Assembly (NCBI RefSeq): GCF_003573695.1
Contig: NW_020621936.1
Coordinates: 4,278,001-4,342,000 of the forward strand
Source of the DNA: Papaver somniferum
Lineage: Eukaryota; Streptophyta; Magnoliopsida; Ranunculales; Papaveraceae
DNA: 64,000 nucleotides
Direction: 5' to 3'
Shown here: in pieces, positions 1 to 10,734 of the stretch
Layout: the number at the start of each line of letters is the position of its first letter
Numbering within the stretch: the stretch's first letter is position 1
Made by a program: the position numbers and the translations under genes
Notes under the pieces: model-generated
Database searches by the model: none
What the model was told of the DNA's origin: nothing
The model's input: only the letters and a program-made list of their open reading frames with translations

Positions 1-1114
1 TTCCCGAAGAACATCCTAGTAATATCAATCACCTCACAATAATCTTAATTGTATGGTAGCGAAATAAGATATTGTGGAATCACAAACGATGGGACGAAGA
101 TGTTTGTGACTACTTTTTATCTTGGAGATTAAATATCGAGAAAATCTTAGAGAAGATAGTACTTAATCACGATAGAAAACAGCAAGATCAGAACATGCAA
201 CTGTAGAGAAATAGTTTGGTCTGGCTTCACAATCCTAATAAAGTCTTCGAGTCGTTAACCTACAGGGTTTTGGAAAAACCTAAGGTTAGAAGAGAATCGA
301 CTTTATCGCAACTACTATCACACTGGAGGTGTGGGGGATTAGGTTTCCCAGTTTCTAGAGTTTTCCCTTATATAGTCTTCAAATCATGGTTTGCAATCAG
401 TGTTACCTTGGTAACAAAGCATTTAATATGCACTGTTAGATAAAAACCTGTTTAGACTCAAGCTAATATCTTTCAACCGTTAGATCAAACTTAGATTGTT
501 ACACACAAAATAAAAGTGACTTCATTTAGATATGAGTAACCGTACCTAAACGTGTACACCTTATTGGATCAACAATAGTTAACCGAAGTTAGTCATATGC
601 ACACTTTCATATCAAACATATTCATCTTAACCATAACTAGTTCAAATGACTCAAACGAAACTAGTTATAGAGTTGTTCAATTGTTTATATTCTCATAGAA
701 GTATACAAGATACAATTGAAGCAAAATTGATTTTGATTCACTCGAATCAATACACGAACATTATAGCCACGGTTTGTAAAAGATTGCATTCCTTAATATA
801 TAAATGTATTACTTCATGAAAAAACCGATTTTAGAACTTAACCTACTCAAGTATGCAAATGGGTACGCATACCTAAGCAGTCGGACTTAGTTTGGGTTCG
901 CCGGTATGCGAACGGGTACGCATACCTTCCAAACTCAGTTGAATTTTCGGAACATGAAACTCAATCCAGTACGCATACTAAGTTCCCGGACTTTCATTAA
1001 CCAACCAGTACGCATACGTGTATGCATACTATGGTTCCCGGACTTGGAATAACTTGCAACAGTTAGCATACAAGTATGCATACTGTGCTATATCCAATCA
1101 TGGTTATTTGTTCT
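1..1114 (-). mobile_element. Family-A LTR, minus strand, left part of the interrupted host copy
   Basis: This stretch matches the middle and 3' half of the family-A LTR in reverse orientation; for example bases 1-60 repeat the sequence at about 1881-1940. It carries the pair of divergent palindromic GTACGCATAC-type motifs (about 850-1082) and a reverse TATA box near 368-375. It stops at 1114, where a solo LTR with a five-base target duplication begins. It resumes at 3448-3684, and again at 28984-29362 beyond a 25-kb insertion. The copy runs off the left edge of the window. Confidence 0.85.
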
Positions 1115-3447
1115 TGAAAAAGTGGGGGTCTAACAACCTCACACAGTATTTCCCTTAGCAATCTGTATGGACTAACTCCAACATAATTTCAAGAGAATCA
1201 ACTAGACAGTCAGACTCAATCTTAAGAAAAGTATATCAAGGAGTTATTTCGCAATTTTTCGATTCAATACTTACTCAAGCAAATAGTAATCTGCGAGTCT
1301 AATTGAATACAAGAGAAATAAACTTGAACGGTACCAAAGACCAATGTTCAAGTATCAATCAATTTCAATCAACAACCAAAGGTTGGATTTACCAGTTGAT
1401 CGATTCAACGCACAACCGGTGATATTTGAATTATATAACAAAATATAATGCGGAAAATAAATAACACAAACACCAGCAATTTTTTAATGAGGAAACTGCA
1501 AATGCAGAAAAACCCCGGGACCTAGTCCAGATTGAACACACACTGTATTAAGCCGCTACAGACAATAGCCTACTACAAACTAACTTCGGTCTGGACTCTA
1601 GTTGAACCCCAATCAATCTCACATTGATCCAAGGTACAGTTGCGCTCCTTACGTCTCTGATCCCAGCAGGATACTACATACTTGATTCCCTTATCTGATG
1701 TCACCCACAACTAAGAGTTGCTACGACCCAAAGTCGAAGACTTTAATAAAAAAATTTGTATCACACAGAAAAGTCTACAGGAATAGATAAATCTGTCTCC
1801 CACAGAAATACCTACGAGTTTTGTTCCGTCTATTTATAAATCAAGGTGAACAGGAACCAATTGATATACCAGACTTATATTCCCGAAGAACAGCCTAGAA
1901 ATATCAATCACCTCACAATAATCTTAATCGACTAGCGAAACAAGATATTGTGGAATCACAAATAATGAGACGAAGATGTTTGTGACTACTTTTCTATCTT
2001 TCCTATTGGAGAAATTAATCTCGAGCCAATTTTACAATTGTGCTCAATACGATAGAAACAGTAAGATCAGATCACGCAACTACAAAGAAAATAGTTGGGT
2101 CTGGCTTCACAATCCCAATGAAGTCTTCAAGTCGTTAACCTACAAGGTTTCTGAAAAACCTAAGGTTAAAGGAGAATCGACTTTAGTCGCAACTAGTATC
2201 ACACAAGAGGTGTTGGGATTAGGTTTCCCAGTTGCCAGAGTTCTCCTTTATATAGTCTTCAAATCAGGGTTTGCAATCAACGCAAACCTTGGTAACAAAG
2301 CATTCAATATTCACCGTTAGATGAAAACCTGATTAGATTCAAGCTAATATCTTTCAACTGTTAGATCGAATCTTAGCTTGTTATACACAAATAAAAAGCA
2401 CATTCATTTAGGTTTGTGTAACCGTACCTAAACGTGTACACCTAGTTGGTTCAACAGTAGTTAACCAATGGTTAGCCATTTGAGCAATTTCATATCAACC
2501 TTATTCATCTTCACCATAACTAGTTCAAATGACTCATAAGAACTAGTTAGAGAGTTGTTCAATTTCTTAGATCTCATAGAAGTATATAAGACACAATCGA
2601 AACAAAAAAGATTTTGATTCACTCGAATCGATTCATGAACATTATAGCCACGGTTTGCAAATATGCATTCCTTAGTTTATATAAGTCTTAGTTCGTGAAT
2701 AAACCATCTTCAGAAAATAACCCACTCAAGTATGCATACCGGTACGCATAAGTACCCAGATTGAGTTTGTTTTCAGTTCACAAACTCCATCTGAAATTCA
2801 CGGGATGTATACTTTCGGCAGTACGCGTACGGGTACGAAGACTTAGCTTCCGGACATCCTGAACAGTAAAGTACGCATACTTTAGTTCAAGGATTTTGGA
2901 CTTACACAAGTATGAGTTCACATACAATGTTTATATCCATTCAAGATTATATATCGAGGATGTTAAATAGAGGTTATTCACACACTATTTTTCATTAAAA
3001 CAATTTTCAAGATATTGAAATAATCAACATGAATTTCGTCACTTGTAAATATGAACTTGGCCAAAGCGAAAACTTACCAATACATATTTCGAGAAATAGA
3101 TAAGCGAGATAAACTCGGCTCGAAATAGCAAATGTGTATAATCGAAGTCTATATAGCAATACGAATTTTGTCTCAAGATATGAGATAGAGTAGATAAACT
3201 TTGAGTGATAGATAAGTTCAAGTCTCCACATACCTTTTAGTCAATGAGTTCCACCAGTTCCTTGAGTAGTTCTTCGTCTTTGCATGATGAACATCGTGCA
3301 GTCTAGAACTCAACTATACTTTCTATCCTAATCCGAGACTTACCTATAAGTAGACTAGAAATCAAGACTTATAGTTTTGGAAACTAAACTTGACAAACAA
3401 GCTTGAGATAATGTCGCTTGTGAGTTTTTCCGAGCAGTGCTCTAACA
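1115..3447 (-). mobile_element. Solo LTR of family A (subfamily A1)
   Basis: On the minus strand this 2333-bp unit starts TGTTAGAGCACTGCTCGG and ends ACTTTTTCA, the same termini as the plus-strand family-A LTRs. Both sides carry the identical five bases GTTCT (1110-1114 and 3448-3452), a perfect target-site duplication. No primer-binding site or internal region adjoins it, so it is a solo LTR, presumably left by LTR-LTR recombination. A reverse TATA box lies at about 2247-2255 and the palindromic GTACG motifs at about 2737-2885. It is most similar to the LTRs at 3685 and 26597. Confidence 0.9.
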
Positions 3448-3684
3448 GTTCTAAACTCCCATTTCAATCATTGAAACATTCTTAGAAGATGACAATAGCT
3501 GTCTCACACAAACTATTAGCTTTAAAGCAATTTCCAAGTGATCGAATGATCAATACGAAATATTTCGAGTCTACATCAAATGACTGTCTCACACAATACA
3601 TGTAAGATGTTACAAGGCGATTTTCACATGATCATCTTTTGATTTTCGTCAAGAATATAAGATGAATTGATTAAAGCGAAATCT
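3448..3684 (-). mobile_element. Family-A LTR, minus strand, middle part of the interrupted host copy
   Basis: After the second GTTCT the reverse LTR continues: the run around 3460-3530 is the reverse complement of the stretch at about 8800-8850 in a plus-strand LTR. It ends at 3684 within ...AGCGAAATCT, where the large plus-strand block begins. The same LTR picks up at 28984 (AAGCTTACC...), so 3685-28983 is an insertion into this copy. Confidence 0.85.
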
Positions 3685-6037
3685 TGTTAGAGCACAGCTC
3701 GGTCGAAATCGCAAGCGTTTCTATCTCAAGCTTGTTTGTCAAGTTTAATTGCCAAAACTATAACTGTTGATTTCTAGTCTACTTATAGCTAAGTACCGGA
3801 CTAGGATAGTAAGCATAGTTGATCTCTAGACTCCACGGCGTTCATCATGCAAAGACGAAGAACTACTCAAGTAACTGGTAGAACTTCATCAACAAAAAGG
3901 TATGTGGAGACTTGAACTTATCTATCACTCAAAAGTCTATCTATTCTATCTCCTATCTTGAGACAAAAGTCGTATTGTTATATTGACTTCGATTATACAC
4001 ATTTTCTATTTCGAGACGAGTTTATTTCGCTTATCTATTTCTCGAAATATGTGTTGGTTGGCCAAGTTCATCTTTACTCGTGACGAAAGCCATGTTGGTC
4101 ATTTCAATAACTTGAAAATCGCTTTGATGAAAAATAGTTTGTGAATAACAACTATATAATATCCTCTAAGAATGTTTCAATGGTTGAAATGGTAGTTTAG
4201 AATATATAAGCTTGAATGGATATAAACATTTTATGTGAACTCATACTTGTGTAAGTCCAAAATCCTTGAACCAAAGTATGCGTACTTTACTGGTTTAGGA
4301 TGACCTGAACCAAGTCCGCGTACCTGTACGCGTACTGTCGAAAGTTTACATCCCGTGAATTTCTACTGGAGTTTGTGAACCAAAAACAATCTCAATTCGG
4401 GTACTTAAGTATGTGTACCCGTATGCGTACTTAAGTGGGTTATTTTCTAAAAACGGTTTATTCGTGAACTAAGACATTTATAAATTAAGGAATGCAATCT
4501 TTGCAAATTGTGGCTATAATGTTCATGAATTGATTTGAGTGAATCAAAATCGTTTTTGCTTCAATTGTGTCTTGTATACCTCTATGAGATCTCTAAGCAA
4601 TTGAACAACTCTTTAACTAGTACATTTTAGTCATTTGAACTAGTTATGGTGAAGATGAATAAGGTTGATATGATAGTGCTCATATAGCTAACCATTGGTT
4701 AACTATTGTGAACCGACTAAGTGTACACGTACGGTTACTCAAACCTAAATGAAGTTACATTTCATTTGTGTATGACAAACTAAGTTCGATCTAACGGTTG
4801 AAAGATATAAGCTTGAATCTAATCAGGTTTTCATCTAACGGTGAATATTGAATGCTTTGTTAGCAAGGTAACTTAGATTGCAAACCCTGATTTGGAGACT
4901 ATATAAAGGAGAACTCTAGCAACTGGGAAACCTAATCCCGATACCTCATGTGTGATACTAGTTGTATAAGATAGAGTCGGTTCTCCTTTAACCTTAGGTT
5001 TTTCACGAAACCCTGTAGGTTAACGACTTGATAGGGATTGTGAAGCCAGACCCAACTATTTTCTTTGTAGTTGCGTGATCTGATCTTGTTGTTTCTATCG
5101 TATTTGAGTAAAATCGTAAGATTGGCTTGAGATTAATATCTCCGATAGGCAAGATATAAAAGTAGTCAAAAATACCTTCGTCTCATCGTTTGTGATTCCA
5201 CAATATCTCGTTTCGCTAGTCGATTAAGATTATTGTGAGGTGATTCATATTTCTAGGTTGTTCTTCCGGAATATAAGTCCGGTATATCAATTGGTTCCTG
5301 TTCTCCTTGATTTACCAAAAGACGGAACAAAACTCGTAGGTATTTCTGTGGGAGACAAATTTATCTATTCCTATACACTTTTCTGTGTGACAAAGATTTG
5401 TTTATTAAAGTCTTCGACTTTGGGTCGTAGCAACTCTTAGTTGTGGGTGAGATCAACAAAGGGAATCAAGTGCGTAGTATCCTACTGGGATCAGAGACGT
5501 AAGGAGCGCAACTGTACCTTGAATCAGTGTGAGATTGGTTAGGGTTCAACTACAGTCCAGACCAAAGTTAGTTTGTAGTGGGCTAGTGTCTGTAGCGGCT
5601 TAATACAGTGTGTGTTCAATCTGGACTAGGTCCCGAGGTTTTTCTGTATTTGCGGTTTCCTCGTTAACAAAACTTATGGTGTCTGTGTTATTTCTTTTCC
5701 GCATTATATTTTATTATATAATTGAAATATCACAGGTTGTGCGTTGAATCGATCAATTGGTAAATCCAACCTTTGATTGTTGATTGAAATTGATTGATCC
5801 TTGAACATTGGTCTTTGGTACCGTTCAAGTTATTTCTCTTGTATTCAATCAGGATCGCAGATTTCTATTTGTTTGAGTGAGGATTGAATAGAGAAATTGA
5901 GATATAACTCTTTGATATACTTTTTATTAAGATTGAGTCTGACTGTCTAGTTGATTCTCTTAAAAGTATATCGGAGTTAGTCCATACATATTGCAAAGTA
6001 AAATATTGGGTGAGGTTGTTGTACCCCCACTTTTGCA
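3685..6037 (+). mobile_element. Family-A LTR 1 (subfamily A1), first LTR of the 25-kb block
   Basis: The LTR runs from TGTTAGAGCACAGCTCGG to CCCCCACTTTTGCA (2353 bp) and is followed at once by a tRNA-Met-type primer-binding site. Landmarks inside it are palindromic GTACG/CGTAC motifs at about 4275-4436, a TATA box (TATATAAAG, about 4900-4908), and a long untranslated R-U5 portion. Its 5' flank is AATCT (3680-3684). It is closest to the LTR at 26597-28983, sharing the CCGCGTACCTGTACGCG motif, and differs clearly from LTRs 3 and 4. Confidence 0.92.
4900..4908 (+). promoter_or_regulatory. TATA box of family-A LTR 1
   Basis: TATATAAAG sits in a conserved context (ACTATATAAAGGAGAACTCT) found at the same relative place in LTR 3 (about 14513), LTR 4 (about 19508) and LTR 5 (about 27825), and reversed in the solo LTR. 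It is the probable U3/R promoter. Confidence 0.75.
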
Positions 6038-6039
6038 AT

Positions 6040-6055
6040 TGGTGTCAGAGCAGGC
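6040..6055 (+). other. Primer-binding site (initiator tRNA-Met type)
   Basis: TGGTGTCAGAGCAGGC lies two bases after the LTR end. It is complementary to the 3' end of initiator tRNA-Met, with one change (G for A at the fifth base of TGGTATCAGAGC). It marks the start of the first internal region. Confidence 0.9.
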
Positions 6056-6101
6056 AAACACATTAAAGACCTTATAAGTGTGTGTTTGTAGCGATCTGAA
6101 T

Positions 6102-6443
6102 ATGGACAGAAGTGCTATCTCAATAAATGCACCACCAGATCCAGGGATTCCAGAATTTTCTTCCATGACTGATTTTATTAAATTTATAGAAGAAATTCTA
6201 TCTAAACCTCCACCAGGTTCAAAATCCCTTGAAGTATTTTCAGAAATTGGAAAGAAACTTGAAAGCTTATTTTTTGATGTTGATCTATATCTCCAGAATG
6301 AACAAGAATCTCTTGACGGGCTAAATCAAGTTTTGATGAATAATATTCATGTTGGGTTTGAAATTGATTCACTAATTAGTGAGAGCAGTGTTCCTCCTCT
6401 GTGTAATCCAATTAGTTATAACAAACTAAACGAATTACCATAA
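6102..6443 (+). pseudogene. Family-A ORF1, copy 1 (broken)
   Basis: The product is not recognised. The open part reads from ATG 6102 (MDRSAISINAPPDPG...) to a stop at 6443, about 113 residues. It matches ORF1 of copy 2 closely (shared KPPPG-KSLEVFS and LNQVMMNNIHV-like runs). Recognisable sequence continues in other frames to about 6780, including the CKSCWKET segment, so this is a frameshifted remnant of a protein of about 250 residues or more. An upstream in-frame ATG at 6078 exists, but the conserved start in copy 2 corresponds to 6102. ORF1 directly follows the primer-binding site, a gag-like position, but no gag motif is visible. Confidence 0.6.
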
Positions 6444-6951
6444 GAGTTCAAATCAAAGCAAGAATCAACTCACTGCCAAATTTCGGATACTTATCATCAA
6501 GATAGTAGTATTATCTTCTCTTATGAAGAAGTTAGGACGTCTCTTTTTGACAAAAGAGTTTCCCTTCGATGTACTAAAGACTATCCACATAAACTTTGTT
6601 TTATAAGTCGGAAATGAAGAAATCAGGAACACAATTTATCTTGTGTTTTTAAGTTCTTTGAAAATCTTACAAAAACAGTTTTTTGGGTCTCTCTCAATAA
6701 TGGAAGTTGTAAGAGTTGTTGGAAAGAAACTCTTTCGTGGTGTCATGGTGTGCATAATTTTGGTTGGTCAATTTGACCAGACAAAAATTACTCAAGGAAA
6801 CATTTGTTGAGTTATTACTCCAAACTCCTTAAGTTGCATTACCAAACGTGTCCCAACTCGCACACATACGTTTCTCACTTTGAATCTGTTCCCATACAGG
6901 TTTGAATCTTGTTCCAGAACGTACGTGAACCGGGTCTGGTCCACCTTTGAC

Positions 6952-7200
6952 ACATTAAAAGAGGGAGAACCTCGTTGTCTTCTCCTTTTTCTTCGCCTCT
7001 TCTGTTCGCGTACGAAGAAGAAACACCAACTGTTCACGAACACTTCTTCTCCTCTGACTCATTCCTTCATTTTTTTTGTGATTGGTTTTTCTCCATTGAA
7101 CTCAGAAGAAGCTCGTGTACGTTGGGTCATGCATCTTTTTCAATCCTGTCAACGTTTTGGAAGTTCATCATTAACAACTGTTCACGAACCAAGTAAGTTT
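6952..7200 (+). promoter_or_regulatory. Promoter-like leader before ORF2, copy 1
   Basis: An ACATTAAAAGAG TATA-like element (6952-6963) is followed by a pyrimidine-rich stretch (6975-7010) and then by AACCAAGTAAGTTT (about 7187-7200), which looks like a plant 5' splice donor. The same order of signals occurs before ORF2 in internal regions 2 and 3. This suggests that ORF2 has, or once had, its own transcription unit. That is inference from spacing and composition. Confidence 0.45.
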
Positions 7201-7228
7201 CTCAACTCCTTCTTGAGAATTCATTTTC

Positions 7229-8201
7229 ATGGAACATAGGAGAACTAGTCATGTCAGAAGTTCAGGTGGTCAAGCTGAGGATCATTTCTTCTACGACCCC
7301 AATATCCGTGCCAGGTTTATTAACCCTGCTGCTCGTGCCCTCTGTTTGGAGTATAAGAACAAACAACCAATTTTTGAAAGGTACTATAATGAGTCAGAAA
7401 TTGTGGTACAAGGTTTAACTGATTTTTTCAAAAATCACTCCTGGGGCATCATACACAAACCATTAGGAACTGATCGTATTGAGATGACTGTACAGTTTTA
7501 TGCTAATATTCATGATCCAGATCCATCCGATTGCATGTTCAAGACTATTAGGAGGTATTACTTTCACTGTGGATCTTTATATTATTGCTTATCTGTTGAA
7601 TGTAACTCATATTGGTAGTGCTCGATTTCCTCCTCCTGAGAATGAAAGGTTGACTCCACAAGTGATGTCAAATCGTCTCTTTGATAGAGATGTCTCTCGG
7701 AGAGATGGTAAGATTAATGCTTGCGGTGCTGGGTTGTTTCTTAAAGTCGCTGCAAAACTCATTGTAGCCAACATGATGCCTATTGACAACAAACTATGGA
7801 CCAGATCTCTTGCTGAATTGATCTGTTATATTGTTGAAGGGAGAGACATTGATTTCTGTGGACTTATTGTTAATCAGATGATAAGTGTGAAACAGACTTC
7901 AAAGAAAACTCCAGGATTCCCTTGCCTCATCTCAAGGATTTGCAGTCACTTTAACATCACTCTTTTTGGATCTGAGAGTGCTGGTCCAAAGGTTTTGAGT
8001 ATGGAAAACATCAAAAAGATGAAGCAATCTTCAACCAGTCCCCCAACAAGTTCTTCTATAGCTGCAAACTCTGAACTTGTTCGCCTTCAAGATGAAGTTG
8101 ATTGCATAAAAGAGCAGTTGGAGTATGCTGAAGCAGAAAATCCAAATTTAATCGATAAGTTTTATGAAATTGCTAGAGATTTTTATGGGAGAAGAGATTG
8201 A
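7229..8201 (+). pseudogene. Family-A ORF2, copy 1: 'Transposase_32'-like retroelement protein (one frameshift)
   Basis: ORF2 reads from ATG 7229 (MEHRRTSHVRSSGG...) and shifts frame near 7550, then stays open to the stop at 8201, for a total of about 323 residues. The order of landmarks fits the plant 'putative plant transposon protein' domain (Pfam Transposase_32): W-G-x-I-H, TVQFYANI, GGITFTVDLYIIAYLLN, a C-terminal LIV-Q-like helix and FPCLISRICSHF. A charged, coiled-coil-like tail (about the last 45 residues) follows. Function is unknown; such domains are found in plant retroelements without a demonstrated activity. It aligns along its length with ORF2 copies 2 and 3. Only one frame break suggests fairly recent coding function. 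Confidence 0.7.
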
Positions 8202-8278
8202 TCTCTACTCTAGTGACTCTATTACTTCCTTTATCTGTTAAACTTCTTATGATTGACAATAATGGTTGTAATAACTTT

Positions 8279-9363
8279 TGTTAGAGCATTGCTCGGTCGA
8301 ACTCGCATGCGTTGCTATCTCAAGCATCTTTGTCAATGTTAGTGATCAAAACTATAAGTCTTGATTTCTAGCCTATTTATAGATGTCTCGGACTAGGACA
8401 TAGATAGTGTAGTTGAGCTTAGCTCTCTCGACGTTCATCTCTTGAAAACGAAGAACTACTAAGGGGAGCTTGTGGAACTTCTTAGACAAAAGGTATATGG
8501 AGACTTGAACTCATCTATCACTTGGAAAGTCTATTTCTACTATCTCCTATATTGAGACATAAGTCGTGTTACAACATAGTTTTCTCTATACACATTTGAG
8601 ATTTCAAGCTGAGTATATCTCGCTTACATATTTATCGAAATATGTGTTGGTAAGCTTTCGCTTCGACCAAGTTCATCTTATATCATGAGAAAATTTCCGA
8701 GTAACATCTTACATGGTTTGTGTGATACAATCATTTGATGTAGGCTTGGAATGTTTTGATAATGATTATTTCAATATCTTGAAAATTGCTTTGATGCTAA
8801 TAGTGTGTGAAAACGACTATTGTCATTATAGAAGAATGTTTCAATGATTGAAATAAAGAGTTGATGATGTAACCATCTTTGGATATAAGCATATATAGTG
8901 TGTTCGCACATAAGTGTATAAATCCAAAAACCGGAAGCCAAGAGTATGCATATGTGTGTACACGAAATTGGTGAAGGAGACAAGATAAGTATGCATACCA
9001 ACCTTGGGTCTGTGTTATTTCTTTTCCGCATTATATTTTTTTATATAATTGAAATATCAAAGGTTGTGCGCTAAGATCAATCAATTAGAATATCCAAACT
9101 TGGGTTGTTGATTTACATTGATTGACACTTGAACATTGGTCTTTGGTACCGTTCAAGTTAGTCATCTTATTCAATCGGGCTCGCAAATTTCTATTTGATG
9201 ATTACGGATTGAATTAAGAGTTAGAGATATTAAACTCTTTGATATACTTTATTCTAGATTGAGTCTGACTGTCTAGTTGATTCTCTATAAAGTGTATTGG
9301 AGTAAGTCCTCTCAGATTGCCAAACGAATTGTTGGGTGTGGTTGTTAGACCCCAGCAGTTTCA
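8279..9363 (+). mobile_element. Family-A LTR 2 (subfamily A2), internally deleted
   Basis: This LTR starts TGTTAGAGCATTGCTCGG and ends CCAGCAGTTTCA before a primer-binding site. It is only 1085 bp because about 1.5 kb is missing at about 9003, where the palindrome region joins GTCTGTGTTATTTC. The TATA box and the main motif array are lost. The remaining sequence resembles LTRs 3 and 4. Confidence 0.88.
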
Positions 9364-9365
9364 AT

Positions 9366-9381
9366 TGGTATAAGAGCAGGC
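9366..9381 (+). other. Primer-binding site of internal region 2
   Basis: TGGTATAAGAGCAGGC follows LTR 2. It is the tRNA-Met-type site with one substitution (A for C in TATCAGAGC). Confidence 0.88.
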
Positions 9382-9425
9382 AAAACATTAAATACCTCGT
9401 AAGTCTGTGTTTGTAGCGATCTAAT

Positions 9426-10251
9426 ATGGACATAAGTGTTATCTCAATAAATGCACCACCAGATCCAGGTGATTCCATAATTCCCTTCCATGACTGATTT
9501 AATGAAATCAGTAGAAGAAATTATGTCTAAACCTCCACCAGGTTTAAAATCCCTTGAAGTGTTTTCAGGACTTGAAAAGAAACTTGAAAGTCTATCTTTT
9601 GATTTTGATTTATTTCTCCAGAAAGAACAAGAGTCTCTTGACAGGCTAAATCAAGTTATGATGAATAATATTCATGTTGAGGTTGTTATTGATTTGCTAA
9701 TCAATGAGTGTTATACTCCTCCTCTGAGTAATCCAACTAGTTGTAAAAAACTGAACGAATTACAAGAAGAGTCTGAATCTCAGTTATCTGAGTACATCAC
9801 CTTAAAGGATGAATTGATTCATTTGTCAATCCCTGATACTTCGTATCAAGATAGTAGTTTTATCTTCTTTCATGGAGAAGCTAGGACGTCTCTTTTTATC
9901 AAAAGAGTTTCCCTTCACAGTAATATAAACTATCTGCAGAAAATGTCTTTTATAAGTCGGAAAACAAGAAATCACAAACTCATTCTTTTTGGGGATCTCT
10001 TGATGTTTGGTGATAGTCTTATAAAGACATTTCCTTGGGTGTATCTCTCTACTAAAAAATGTGAAAGTTGTTGGAAAGAAACCCTCTCTTGGTTTCATGG
10101 TGTGCAAAGTGATGTTTGTGTGAACTGCGGGAAAAATTTGTTGTTGAGCCTTGCTCCGAACATTCTTGTTCATAGTTCTACAATAACCCTCAAAACAAAC
10201 GAGCCCCTACTTCACACGTGCAGTTCACGAACTCTGAACTCATATGAATAA
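9426..10251 (+). pseudogene. Family-A ORF1, copy 2
   Basis: The product is not recognised. The conserved start is ATG 9426 (MDISVISINAPPDPG); a one-base shift near 9465 moves the frame. The reading frame is then open from 9490 to the stop at 10251 (253 residues). N-terminal KPPPG-KSLEVFS and helical segments are shared with copy 1. Near the C-terminus two CxxC pairs (CESC and CVNC, about 10060-10130) are spaced like a small zinc-binding fold. This is the longest intact version of ORF1 in the window. It could be a diverged gag-like or accessory protein; nothing in it looks like a protease or polymerase. Confidence 0.6.
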
Positions 10252-10298
10252 ATATTGTTCCAGTTCGAACATATCCGGTTCGAGTTCCACCGTTTGTC

Positions 10299-10541
10299 AC
10301 ATTAAAAGAGAAAACTTTTCTCTCCGTTCTCTTCACATTCTCTTTTCACAGTTCGAGTACGATTGAGAAACCCATCTGTTCATGTGCCATTTTTTCATCC
10401 TTCTCTTTTCATAACCAATTTTTGATTGGTTTGTTCCATTAGAACCATAAGAATCTTCTGCATGTTGGGTCAATAACGATTCTTACCTTGCTCACCGGTT
10501 TTGAACTCCACCATCAACAACAGTTCACGAACCAAGTAAGT
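10299..10541 (+). promoter_or_regulatory. Promoter-like leader before ORF2, copy 2
   Basis: CACATTAAAAGAG (10299-10310) is followed by a CT-rich run (about 10315-10350) and by GAACCAAGTAAGTTG (about 10529-10543). All are shared in order with internal region 1. Confidence 0.45.
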
Positions 10542-10734
10542 TGTTCATCCTTTCTGTTGTGTTTTTGTTCAAAAATAGATTCTAGGAAAAGATTAAGCCG
10601 TGGTGAAAGTTCAAGTTCTCAACCCAATTGAAACTTAGATAGTGATAATGAGTTTGAAGATGATGAAATTGGTTTAGACGTTTTTACAGCATTTTTATGA
10701 CCATGCTCTTCAAATTAGCTTTATTAGTCTTCTT

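Larger units (their letters stand above)
6038..8278 (+). mobile_element. Family-A internal region 1 (no gag-pol)
   Basis: Lying between LTR 1 and LTR 2, this 2.2-kb region has a primer-binding site, a decayed ORF1, a promoter-like leader and ORF2. It encodes no reverse transcriptase, integrase or protease. Its 3' end is truncated: it matches internal region 2 up to TTGTAATAACTTTT (8278 against about 11636) and then jumps directly into LTR 2. About 1.4 kb and the polypurine tract are therefore missing. The junction lies in a run of T. Confidence 0.85.

Noticed and set aside
5240..5440. Open frame beginning MIHISRLFFRNISPVYQL, also at 14860 and 19854
   Set aside because: It recurs because the same stretch of LTR is repeated. 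It lies in the R/U5 part of the LTRs and the C-terminal half differs by frameshifts among copies.
6040..6055. tRNA-Met-like sequence
   Set aside because: It is only the primer-binding site complementary to the tRNA 3' end; no tRNA gene fold follows.
6880..7239. 119-codon plus-strand frame upstream of ORF2 copy 1, and its minus-strand partner
   Set aside because: It overlaps the promoter-like, CT-rich leader and is not conserved in the other two copies.
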